This document shows positions 1 to 5,286 of a DNA stretch of 58,521 nucleotides, in pieces (positions within the stretch are counted from its first letter, which is position 1; each line of letters starts with the position of its first letter). A program made the translations under genes and the position numbers. A model generated the notes under the pieces. It did no database searches. It was given only the letters and a program-made list of their open reading frames with translations, and was not told where the DNA came from. Source of the DNA: a virus. The stretch is taken from positions 1 through 58,521 of the IMG/VR virus record IMGVR_UViG_3300049927_000079, one strand, 5' to 3'.

Positions 1-30
1 CAGCCAGGATTCATGGCTGGCCGAGGGCGG
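1..30. repeat. Left copy of the 30-bp terminal direct repeat
   Basis: These 30 bases are identical to the last 30 bases of the window (58492-58521). The RyR-domain reading frame runs through both copies in phase. That is what is expected when a circular or circularly permuted genome is linearised with an assembly overlap. It could be a physical short terminal repeat, but 30 bp is short for that. Confidence 0.9.
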
Positions 31-201
31 TACTTCGGAGCCGATTTGCAAGCGTTCGACGTGGAAATTTACACCGACTCGCGCCGAGGCCTTCTGCCAT
101 TCCGGAGCATCCTGCCATGAAGGTTGGGAATCGTCGCCTATCGAGGCGCAGTAAGCACGATTGGTTTCGTGTGCGATGCGTGCCACCTGTTCGCTGTTCA
201 T
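1..201 (-). CDS. RyR-domain protein, N-terminal part (gene continues at 58521)
   Basis: This is the first 67 codons of a 126-residue protein that crosses the window ends and stops at 58312. The ATG at 201-199 overlaps the stop of the Acb2-like gene as ATGA. The joined protein carries the RyR signature near residues 63-93: H-E-S-W-L, then K-A-D-G-W-K-Y-G-P-V-K-D, then K-K-x-H-P-C. RyR domains, first named from ryanodine receptors, are common as single-domain proteins in phages and bacteria. Some bacterial RyR proteins sit in nucleotide-signalling or defence contexts, so a ligand-binding counter-defence role beside Acb2 is plausible but inferred. Confidence 0.88.
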   Translation of the reverse strand, partial: MNSEQVARIAHETNRAYCASIGDDSQPSWQDAPEWQKASARVGVNFHVERLQIGSEVPPSASHESWL

Positions 202-419
202 CAGAATTTCCCGTCGAGCGCAATGGCTGCGTTCGCCGTCATGCGAGCCTCGCGCACCATGCGGAAAGCGGCCGAGCGGTCGGCGGAGTCAGGGCAGTGC
301 GCCTGAATCTCTCGGAACAATACCTTGGCTGCATCGTTCACGGCTTTGTAGTGCGGCACCTTGGCCGGGTCATTGTGGTAGGTGAACATATCGTCAATCT
401 GCTGGTCGCTTAAGGTCAT
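201..419 (-). CDS. acb2: Acb2/Tad1-type cyclic-nucleotide sponge (anti-CBASS)
   Basis: A 72-residue protein with the hallmarks of the Acb2/Tad1 hairpin family: F-T-Y-H near residues 12-15, a helix ending in C-P-x-S-A-D-R (42-48), and V-R-E-A-R-M-T-A-N-A-A-I-A-L (55-68). Family members assemble as compact helical hexamers that sequester cyclic di- and trinucleotides and so disarm host CBASS (and related) defence. The length is typical. Its stop overlaps the start of the RyR gene (ATGA), so the two are co-translated. That it acts as a sponge here is inferred from family membership; ligand specificity cannot be read from the sequence. Confidence 0.85.
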   Translation of the reverse strand: MTLSDQQIDDMFTYHNDPAKVPHYKAVNDAAKVLFREIQAHCPDSADRSAAFRMVREARMTANAAIALDGKF

Positions 420-430
420 GGTTTTTTCTC

Positions 431-673
431 CTAAAGTTCGGCATCCCGAAGAACTGACATGCGAATCGGTTGGAGCGGTTGTCCAAACGTCATCACAGTG
501 AGATATAGATTCCCGCTCAACAAGATTCTCAACCGTTCACGCCAGGAAAGTTTCCATTTTGTCTCGACGTAAGGGAGGAGAACATTCGCAGGGAGAGGTC
601 TGTACTCCGGCTGGTTCTTGGCAAACTCCACAAAAGTAGCTTTCTCGCGGGGCTCGGGAACGGTTGGCGTCAT
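431..673 (-). CDS. Small conserved phage protein with WKLSWRERL motif
   Basis: An 80-residue protein. I chose the ATG at 673 because it overlaps the upstream stop as ATGA; the frame is open further upstream but that part looks non-coding. The middle reads T-K-W-K-L-S-W-R-E-R-L-R-I-L-L-S-G-N-L-Y-L-T-V-M-T-F-G (about 38-64), followed by Q-P-L-Q-P. This pattern recurs in many small proteins of phages and soil bacteria, always of unknown function. No signal peptide or transmembrane segment is evident. Cytoplasmic location is presumed. Confidence 0.75.
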   Translation of the reverse strand: MTPTVPEPREKATFVEFAKNQPEYRPLPANVLLPYVETKWKLSWRERLRILLSGNLYLTVMTFGQPLQPIRMSVLRDAEL

Positions 674-975
674 GGCTTTTTCTCCGGCGCCGGGATTGCG
701 ACGCACTCCAGTTCTTGCGTGAACTGCCACTTGGGAGGAATGCAGCCAATCTCGCGCTCGACCCGCAAGGAAAGTTCGTTCATCTGGTTCTGGGTTTGGG
801 CGAAGGCGCGGAACTGAGGCGTAGACTCCAGTACTTCTTTAGCCTGATAGACCGCGACTTGCGCGGTGCGGATCTCCAGCTTCTGTTTTTCGGTCACCAC
901 AGGCTTCGCTTGCGCGAACAGGAGTGCTGCGGTCGCGAGTAAGAATAAGTGCGCGAGGAGGATTTTCAATGGCAT
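670..975 (-). CDS. Small exported protein, possibly spanin-like
   Basis: A 101-residue protein with a good Sec signal peptide: M-P-L-K, then about 18 hydrophobic residues, then a likely cut after A-Q-A near residue 23. The mature part is mostly polar and helical (roughly 28-75), with two cysteines (around 78 and 90) and a charged tail. There is no lipobox. It is unlike the usual inner- or outer-membrane spanins, but a small periplasmic helical protein in a phage could serve in lysis or envelope modification. It belongs to the same leftward coupled string as the Fn3 protein upstream, which is also exported. Confidence 0.65.
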   Translation of the reverse strand: MPLKILLAHLFLLATAALLFAQAKPVVTEKQKLEIRTAQVAVYQAKEVLESTPQFRAFAQTQNQMNELSLRVEREIGCIPPKWQFTQELECVAIPAPEKKP

Positions 976-1008
976 TTCTTCTTTCCCGTAAAGAAGTTGG
1001 TCACGCTA

Positions 1009-1344
1009 TCAAAAAGCCGTACCAGAAAGTGCGGGCTTGGTCGGCAAAGAAAACGGGGTGAGCAGGTTGACCTCGTTCGATGGCCCCGACTCACCTCCTG
1101 GGCCAGTTGCCGTTATCACATAGAAATTATGCTGCCCTTCGACCAGATTGGAACTGTCTGAATAGGTAAGGGTAGTGGCGGAAACGGCTTGCAAAGTCGT
1201 ATAAGGACCGCCCGTAACGCTCGCCTTCTTTACGTTGAAACCAGCTAAAGTGCCCCCGCCCACTCCTGCTACCCAAGCGAGATCGTTATGGTGTTGAGCA
1301 AAGGCCGACAGGGAAAACAAGAACAGCATGAGTAAAGTTTTCAT
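1009..1344 (-). CDS. Exported fibronectin type III domain protein
   Basis: A 111-residue protein starting at the ATG at 1344; the frame opens at a TTG four codons earlier. A signal peptide (residues 1-17, ending A-F-A-Q) is followed by a single Fn3-like fold: G-F-N-V-K-K-A, then G-G-P-Y-T-T-L, then L-T-Y-S-D-S, then F-Y-V-I-T-A-T-G-P-G-G-E-S-G-P-S-N-E-V, the usual end of a bacterial Fn3 domain. Such domains mediate binding to carbohydrate or protein surfaces. An exported single Fn3 protein made by a phage suggests action outside the cytoplasm rather than in a virion, but a virion role cannot be excluded. Confidence 0.72.
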   Translation of the reverse strand: MKTLLMLFLFSLSAFAQHHNDLAWVAGVGGGTLAGFNVKKASVTGGPYTTLQAVSATTLTYSDSSNLVEGQHNFYVITATGPGGESGPSNEVNLLTPFSLPTKPALSGTAF

Positions 1345-1356
1345 AGTTTGAACCAA

Positions 1357-1496
1357 AATTGGGCGCCTGCGGTCCAGGTGCCGTCTTATACCGCTCGTCC
1401 GCTTTCCGGGACCCCTCTAAGGACCAGATAGCGTTTAGGAAAACCCCCGCTTCGCGCCCGCCAACAAGGGCCTTCCCTGGACCGCATGGAAGTTTG
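1357..1496. other. Non-coding gap with an 11-bp long-range inverted repeat
   Basis: The gap between two leftward genes carries TGCGGTCCAGG (1368-1378) and its perfect complement CCTGGACCGCA (1476-1486), enclosing 97 bases with several short GC-rich hairpins. In the leftward transcript this would fold into a closed, multi-branch RNA domain. I could not fit it to a tRNA (no T-loop, wrong arm sizes). It may be a structured leader, an attenuator or a small RNA. Confidence 0.5.
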
Positions 1497-2003
1497 TTAA
1501 ATGGTCAACGTAGCCGAAACCGCAGGTGGCGGTGGCGTTGAGACCGTAAACACGTCGCTCGCGGTCAGACTATTGGCCGCATCCACTCCACTGATGTTAG
1601 CTACTCCGTCCGGACCTACGGAAACGATAGCGCCGGACGTGGGATCGACCGTAGCCACGCTCGGGTTATCGGAAGAAAACGTGACAGCGCCGGCCAGCGG
1701 AAGTTCTGTACCTGTTCCGCCTGGGCCTGTCCACTCATGGAACACGGCTTGGCCGGTTCCGCCTGAAGTAACTGTCTTTGGCACGGACGTACCTCCTGAA
1801 AGAATTTGCAAGGTGAGTGTAGCCGACTGCGGGCGGTTCAGAATATGAATTATTTCTAACAGTTCGGCTTCAACCAGAGCGCAGCACCGGCGCATGGACT
1901 CTTGCATGTCGCGGAGCATTCGCAACTCGATGAGTTCGAGGGCGTGCTCGCAAGGGTGCTCGCTCGGGCCACAGTGCTTGCAGATAAAAGAGAAGACGCT
2001 CAC
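1497..2003 (-). CDS. Cys/His-rich protein with C-terminal Big2-like Ig domain
   Basis: A 168-residue protein starting at GTG (2003), which overlaps the upstream stop as GTGA. Residues 1-25 hold C-K-H-C and C-E-H, a possible metal site. Residues 25-55 are helical with paired cysteines. The C-terminal 110 residues look like a bacterial Ig-like Big2 domain: V-T-F-S-S-D-N-P-S-V-A-T-V-D-P-T-S-G, then G-V-A-N-I-S-G-V, then D-V-F-T-V. It has no signal peptide, unlike its neighbours. Ig-like domains are frequent accessory folds on phage capsids and tails, so a decoration or surface-binding role is the best guess. Confidence 0.68.
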   Translation of the reverse strand: MSVFSFICKHCGPSEHPCEHALELIELRMLRDMQESMRRCCALVEAELLEIIHILNRPQSATLTLQILSGGTSVPKTVTSGGTGQAVFHEWTGPGGTGTELPLAGAVTFSSDNPSVATVDPTSGAIVSVGPDGVANISGVDAANSLTASDVFTVSTPPPPAVSATLTI

Positions 2004-2158
2004 GAAACTTTCCTCCGGCTTACATCCAGTCTCGGTCCTTCCAGTTTCCTTAATATGTACTCGTTCAGACTTACCCCGGCCGCCTCCGCCTCCGCCCGCA
2101 GCCGCTCATGCTGCGCGTCGTCCCGAAAGCGGAGCTGAATCTGGGGACGGTTTTTCAC
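2000..2158 (-). CDS. Small ribbon-helix-helix protein (Arc/CopG type)
   Basis: A 52-residue protein from GTG at 2158, coupled on both sides (its GTG overlaps the upstream TGA; its own TGA overlaps the next GTG). The sequence begins with a beta-strand-like P-Q-I-Q-L-R-F-R, then helix 1 (D-A-Q-H-E-R-L-R-A-E-A-E-A-A-G), then V-S-L-N-E-Y-I-L-R-K-L-E. This is the classical strand-helix-helix layout in which the strand contacts DNA. It probably acts as a dimeric repressor; its target is unknown. Confidence 0.72.
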   Translation of the reverse strand: MKNRPQIQLRFRDDAQHERLRAEAEAAGVSLNEYILRKLEGPRLDVSRRKVS

Positions 2159-2253
2159 CCGAGCACCACCCACGCCCGGTAAAAGATCACAAACGCAATC
2201 GCCCCAAGCATCAACGCAGCGTAGAAAATCGCGGCTCGCTCCTCGAAGGTCAA
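2155..2253 (-). CDS. 32-residue single-pass membrane protein
   Basis: Starts at TTG (2253-2251), overlapping the upstream TGA, and ends with a TGA overlapping the next GTG. The peptide is a short charged N-terminus (T-F-E-E-R) followed by one hydrophobic helix of about 20 residues and a short tail R-A-W-V-V-L-G. The double coupling makes it likely to be translated even though the start is TTG. Function unknown; small membrane peptides in phages are often lysis regulators or superinfection factors. Confidence 0.55.
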   Translation of the reverse strand: MTFEERAAIFYAALMLGAIAFVIFYRAWVVLG

Positions 2254-2516
2254 TGGGTCACCATCCTGGTCTTATAAAACCACGGCGGCGCCGGAGGTTG
2301 TTGAAACACGCACCCCGCAAACTTCTCAATCAAGTGCAACTGCCGCCGCGCATCCTCCGCCGTCGCTTCCCCCTCCACCCGGTATACCACCCCAAACCCG
2401 TTCCGGTCCGGTACCGCTTCCCCTACCGCATAAGGCTCAAAACTCCCCAACACCAGACACCCCTCCACATCCATCAACATCTCCACCAGACACATCCAAG
2501 TCTCTAGATTGTTCAT
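2250..2516 (-). CDS. Hypothetical protein
   Basis: An 88-residue protein from ATG at 2516, overlapping the preceding gene's stop (ATGA). The N-terminus is methionine-rich and hydrophobic (W-M-C-L-V-E-M-L-M-D-V-E-G-C-L-V-L), followed by F-G-V-V-Y-R-V-E-G and a helix E-D-A-R-R-Q-L-H-L-I-E-K. There is no signal peptide or named motif. I do not recognise the family. Context is the accessory leftward string between the zinc-finger protein and the 32-residue membrane peptide. Confidence 0.6.
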   Translation of the reverse strand: MNNLETWMCLVEMLMDVEGCLVLGSFEPYAVGEAVPDRNGFGVVYRVEGEATAEDARRQLHLIEKFAGCVFQQPPAPPWFYKTRMVTH

Positions 2517-2695
2517 TTCGGTTCCTGCTTTTTGCTTCGCTCTTTCGCCGCCTCGATCCGCTTGTTAGCTTCATACCACTGCGCTGGACTTGGATTGTGA
2601 GTCTGCAAGTGGCCTGCATGGTCCTCTAGTCCCTTGAATTCTAACCCTGGACAGTCAGGACAAATTCGCTTGCCCGGAAAAGCCTGCTCGGTCAT
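2513..2695 (-). CDS. Small C2H2-like zinc-finger protein
   Basis: A 60-residue protein from ATG at 2695, preceded by a GGGGG tract at Shine-Dalgarno distance; the open frame continues upstream to a TTG at 2761, but with no site. It contains C-P-D-C near 12-15, then H-A-G-H and H-L-Q-T-H, a C2H2-like metal site, followed by a lysine-rich helical tail. Similar single-finger proteins occur in many phages and probably bind DNA or RNA. Its TGA overlaps the next ATG. Confidence 0.65.
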   Translation of the reverse strand: MTEQAFPGKRICPDCPGLEFKGLEDHAGHLQTHNPSPAQWYEANKRIEAAKERSKKQEPK

Positions 2696-3096
2696 TTCAA
2701 CCCCCGCATCGCGTTCTTTACCCCAAGCGCGGCACACTGCCCACAGCAGTAGATTCTGCAAGCCTTAGTGTCGTGCCCTAAGCCCGCCGCACCAGAGGAT
2801 ACCCCTGTAACTTCTGAGTCGCGTTTACCAGTTCTAGAATTTTGGCCCCTAACTGGCTTTCGCGCTCTTTCCCGGCCGCTATCACGTTCTGCGATTCCCT
2901 CATCCTTAGCCGCGTTTCCTCCAAGGCTTGCCGACACCGCACGATCTCCTCCTCGATTACCTTTATCGCCTGCTCCACCCAATGCCTCCGTTACTACCCG
3001 TATCACCCACTCCCTTAAACTCTCCCCGCTCTCAAGCGCCCTCCCCTTCGCCTGCCTCACCAACTCCCCGTCCACTCGCTTGATATTCATGTCCAT
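2692..3096 (-). CDS. RHH protein with long out-of-frame extension
   Basis: From ATG 3096 (or 3090) the first 40 residues look like a ribbon-helix-helix domain: M-N-I-K-R-V-D-G-E-L-V-R-Q-A-K, then E-S-G-E-S-L-R-E-W-V-I-R-V-V-T-E-A-L. Beyond about residue 41 the sequence is Gly/Arg-rich and low in structure, and it overlaps a better-looking coiled-coil gene in another frame. The frame nevertheless stays open to 2692 and ends in an ATGA overlap with the zinc-finger gene. Either the protein has a disordered tail, or a frameshift has removed its natural end. It lies next to phased GGTTAC repeats that could be its operator. Confidence 0.5.
   Translation of the reverse strand: MDMNIKRVDGELVRQAKGRALESGESLREWVIRVVTEALGGAGDKGNRGGDRAVSASLGGNAAKDEGIAERDSGRERARKPVRGQNSRTGKRDSEVTGVSSGAAGLGHDTKACRIYCCGQCAALGVKNAMRGLK
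2778..2978 (-). CDS. Short coiled-coil protein nested in the RHH frame
   Basis: A 66-residue protein from GTG at 2978 with a strong Shine-Dalgarno sequence (GGAGGC, spacing about 5). It reads as one long helix with heptad character (I-K-V-I-E-E-E-I-V-R-C-R-Q-A-L-E-E-T-R-L and onward to L-V-N-A-T-Q-K-L-Q). It lies wholly inside the longer RHH reading frame but in a different phase. The ribosome site and sequence quality make it the more credible product of this stretch. Function unknown. Confidence 0.58.
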   Translation of the reverse strand: MEQAIKVIEEEIVRCRQALEETRLRMRESQNVIAAGKERESQLGAKILELVNATQKLQGYPLVRRA

Positions 3097-3097
3097 C

Positions 3098-3157
3098 GGT
3101 TACTACGTTTACCTCGGTTACCATGCCCCGTCAAGCTAATTCGGTTACTTTGGTTAC
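3098..3157. repeat. 9-bp-phased GGTTAC repeats (iteron- or operator-like)
   Basis: The hexamer GGTTAC occurs at 3098, 3116, 3143 and 3152, with a one-mismatch copy (GTTTAC) at 3107. All five starts differ by multiples of nine bases. The array lies immediately upstream of the leftward RHH gene and beside an AT-rich patch. It could be an RHH operator or replication iterons. Confidence 0.65.
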
Positions 3158-3560
3158 TTTAATTTTTCTCAATTTCTTTTGCCCAAAAATCAAGCACAAC
3201 AGAATACGTGTATGCGCGCGGGGAGGGGTGGGGTGTGGACAACCTGTCCGCTCCGACTATGGCCCTGGCTGCCTCTACGACATGGCCAGCACTCCCAGAT
3301 TATCAACAGGTTGCGAGTCCCTACGCCAATTCACCTGAATTAGCGCGTCCTGGGGCACGTCTAAAACCTCTTGCGCGGATCGGCCGCGAATCATGCGCTA
3401 AAGGGGGACTACTGAGGGAAGGTACGACAGGCGAATAGAATCAGCGAATTACGCGGGTGAGCGCTTGCCCTGCGTCACTTGGAAGGAAGGGGATGGCGGA
3501 AAGGCGGAGGGTTCTGCAGTGAAGTCACGCGGGCAGTTGTGGTGCGGTTGTGGTCGCGCA
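3158..3560. other. Non-coding region, candidate replication origin
   Basis: About 400 bases without a credible gene; the short rightward frames here have no ribosome site or protein character. It holds an AT-rich patch (3141-3192), a G-rich tract (3220-3233, three runs of four G), and two DnaA-box-like nonamers in opposite orientation: TGTGGACAA (3234-3242) and TTATCAACA (3300-3308), each one mismatch from consensus. Together with the phased repeats this resembles a compact origin. It also lies close to where coding switches from leftward to rightward. Confidence 0.45.
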
Positions 3561-3567
3561 CGGGCGT

Positions 3568-3738
3568 TTATCCTTTAAGTATGCCGAAGGTAGCGCCGGA
3601 GTGGCAGAGGCAGAGGAGGAAGGCGAGAAGGCCTGAGCCGAAGGCAATGTAGCCCAGATAAATAATCTTGGGATTAGCGGAGAGCAGGACAGCGAGCAAA
3701 CCGAGCAAAGCGATTAGGAGAGAGAGAGCGATAAGCAT
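3568..3738 (-). CDS. Small two-helix membrane protein
   Basis: A 56-residue protein. I chose ATG 3738, which has GAGG about nine bases upstream; upstream codons in the frame do not look like protein. It is two hydrophobic helices (about 1-19 and 24-48) joined by A-N-P-K-I-I-Y, ending in a short tail. This architecture recurs as a tiny protein in many phages and is not functionally assigned. A holin-like role is possible but it is far from the lysis genes. It is the first gene left of the divergent control region at 3739-3925. Confidence 0.65.
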   Translation of the reverse strand: MLIALSLLIALLGLLAVLLSANPKIIYLGYIAFGSGLLAFLLCLCHSGATFGILKG

Positions 3739-3840
3739 GATGAAGAACCTCGAAAGGCATTGAACACCCTGGAACCTTATCCGCGCAAGGTACATTTTGC
3801 ATGGCGCGTGCATAATTCGGTGAGTCTCACCAGATTATTA

Positions 3841-3869
3841 TTGACACGGTTCATACTAGTATGACATCT
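3841..3869 (+). promoter_or_regulatory. Candidate rightward early promoter
   Basis: A perfect TTGACA (3841-3846) is followed after 17 bases by ACATCT, a weak -10, upstream of the DUF932-like gene. The spacer contains a palindrome, so the promoter is probably regulated. The -10 assignment is uncertain. Confidence 0.45.
3851..3864. promoter_or_regulatory. 14-bp perfect palindrome (candidate operator)
   Basis: TCATACTAGTATGA is a perfect 14-bp palindrome lying between the TTGACA and the predicted -10 of the early promoter. A dimeric repressor bound here would block polymerase. One of the RHH or helix-turn-helix proteins of this phage, or a host regulator, is the likely ligand. Confidence 0.6.
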
Positions 3870-3925
3870 TCCTTCCTGTAAGACCTGATCGAACTACACG
3901 CGACAGGCACAGGAGGATACACAAA

Positions 3926-4837
3926 ATGTCGTACCTGCATAGCTTTGAAGTGGGAACTAGAGCAAACCGCCAGCAAGCCCCGTTGACCATTGACCAGATA
4001 GCGCAATATGCGCCGTCTGCTCTGGCTACACGGCCGCATGAGAGCCGAAGCGACCGTTACACCTATATTCCAACCGTGAACGTAATAGAAGGAATGATCC
4101 GCGCTGGATTCCAGCCGTTCAGCGCGTCTCAGTCCAGGTCGCGCGTGGAAGGTAAGTCTGAGTTTACAAAGCACATGATCCGCTTCCGCCATGCTGACCA
4201 GATGCAAGCCAGCGTCGGTGATGTCCTGCCGGAAGTGATTCTAGTCAATAGCCATGACGGTACTTCCGCTTACAAGTTGATTGCAGGGATGTTCCGCTTG
4301 GTTTGCTCGAATGGTCTCATGGTCGCCGATTCGACCACGGGGTCAGTGTCGGTTATGCACAAGGGCAATATCGTGGCGGAAGTGGTGGAAGCGTCGAACG
4401 GAATCATTGAGCAAGCTGGCAAGGCACTCAAAGCGGCCGAGGCCTGGGGACAGTTGCAGTTGACCGCGGGCGAGCAATCCGCGTTTGCCGAGGCGGCGCA
4501 TACGGTGCGGTTTGCTGACTCTGAAGGGAAGGTTACCACTCCGATAACGGCCGCTCAGTTGTTGCAGGCACGGCGCACGGATGACCAGGGAGCGGACCTG
4601 TGGCACACCTTCAACCGCGTGCAGGAAAACACTATCAAAGGTGGATTGACCGCACGGCAGGCCGATACCTTCAACGAACGCGGCCGGCGCGAGCGTGGAC
4701 GCCTAGTGAGCACGCGACAGGTCAAGGGCATTGACCAGGATGTGAAACTGAATCGCGCGCTGTGGCAGCTTGCGGAACGCATGGCGGAATTGAAAGCCGT
4801 TCCACTTGGACCACGAGAGTATATCTCCGGGAGCTAG
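3926..4837 (+). CDS. DUF932-type phage/plasmid-like protein
   Basis: A 303-residue protein with an excellent ribosome site (AGGAGG, about nine bases before ATG). It matches the general form of the DUF932 family found in phages, plasmids and genomic islands: an N-terminal Y-x-Y-I-P-T-V-N-V-I-E-G-M-I region (about 46-59), a core with H-M-I-R-F-R, V-I-L-V-N-S-H-D-G-T-S-A-Y and M-F-R-L-V-C-S-N-G-L-M-V, and a helical C-terminus. Function is unproven; members are often early genes near replication or recombination functions. Here it is first in the rightward early operon behind the palindrome-containing promoter. Confidence 0.82.
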   Translation: MSYLHSFEVGTRANRQQAPLTIDQIAQYAPSALATRPHESRSDRYTYIPTVNVIEGMIRAGFQPFSASQSRSRVEGKSEFTKHMIRFRHADQMQASVGDVLPEVILVNSHDGTSAYKLIAGMFRLVCSNGLMVADSTTGSVSVMHKGNIVAEVVEASNGIIEQAGKALKAAEAWGQLQLTAGEQSAFAEAAHTVRFADSEGKVTTPITAAQLLQARRTDDQGADLWHTFNRVQENTIKGGLTARQADTFNERGRRERGRLVSTRQVKGIDQDVKLNRALWQLAERMAELKAVPLGPREYISGS

Positions 4838-4848
4838 TTGCGGCATTG

Positions 4849-4870
4849 GCCGGATGTCGCAGCATCCGGC
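4849..4870 (+). other. 8-bp stem-loop after the DUF932-like gene
   Basis: GCCGGATG, loop TCGCAG, CATCCGGC: a perfect 8-bp stem with a 6-base loop starting 12 bases after the stop codon. No T-run follows, so it is not a classic terminator. A second stem-loop with nearly the same loop and the same distance from a stop codon lies at 5529-5550. Confidence 0.7.
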
Positions 4871-4902
4871 GATTGATGCAACCAGCATCGCGAGGAAACA
4901 AG

Positions 4903-5004
4903 ATGTCCATTCAACAGATAGCCGCTATCGCGCTCTGCATTCTCGCTGTAATCATTGTGGTGCCACTCTACTGGTATGCAACTCAGACTGGCGGCCGCCG
5001 GTGA
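4903..5004 (+). CDS. 33-residue membrane peptide
   Basis: Starts at ATG 4903 with GAGG eight bases upstream. The peptide is M-S-I-Q-Q followed by one hydrophobic helix of about 22 residues and the tail T-Q-T-G-G-R-R. Its TGA stop is followed in the same frame by another protein-like stretch with no start of its own (5005-5190). Function unknown; a single-pass inner-membrane peptide. Confidence 0.62.
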   Translation: MSIQQIAAIALCILAVIIVVPLYWYATQTGGRR

Positions 5005-5190
5005 GCCCATTCGATCGCATCCGACGAAGACGGCAACCGCATAACCATTCCTTATCCCCACGAACTCAACGGAGAAGACGTTCACCACAAAGCCGCGCAA
5101 GCACTGTGCGAGAAAATGGGCTGGACTGGTGAACTAGTAGGCGGGAGCCTCAAAAATGGTTATGTGTTCGTCTTCGATCCACACTTTTAG
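5005..5190 (+). pseudogene. Protein-like frame lacking a start codon
   Basis: Sixty-one codons plus TAG read as convincing protein: S-D-E-D-G-N-R-I-T-I-P-Y-P-H-E-L-N-G, then H-H-K-A-A-Q-A-L-C-E-K-M-G-W, then G-S-L-K-N-G-Y-V-F-V-F-D. The frame begins directly after the TGA of the membrane peptide and has no ATG, GTG or TTG before residue 38. A GTG overlapping that TGA (5003) would give a perfect coupled start if one base of the CCC at about 5008-5010 were absent. So it is a one-base frameshift (mutation or assembly error), a non-standard start, or TGA readthrough. Confidence 0.55.
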
Positions 5191-5229
5191 CTTCTCCCCC
5201 GGTCTAGGTTTCCTCGACCGCGAGAAGGT

Positions 5230-5264
5230 CCTGGATGGTACCAGGGGGCGCTACCTAACGCGCC
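5230..5264 (+). other. Pair of short hairpins upstream of the 5287 gene
   Basis: Two adjacent GC-rich hairpins, CCTGG/CCAGG (5230-5245, 6-base loop) and GGCGC/GCGCC (5247-5264, 8-base loop), fill the 96-base gap between 5190 and 5287. No T-run follows. They may mark an RNA processing or attenuation site ahead of the GGAGG ribosome site. Confidence 0.4.
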
Positions 5265-5286
5265 ACAATCCCCAACTGGAGGCAAC

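Noticed and set aside
1357-1496. tRNA in the inverted-repeat gap
   Set aside because: The closing stem is 11 bp, the enclosed length is wrong and no T-loop consensus or anticodon arm can be placed.
3098-3157. CRISPR-like array
   Set aside because: The repeat unit is only six bases on a 9-bp phase, with no spacer-length unique segments.
3123-3438. Two short rightward open frames in the origin-like region
   Set aside because: No ribosome sites, no coupling to neighbours and amino-acid sequence without structure; the repeats and DnaA-like boxes explain the region better.
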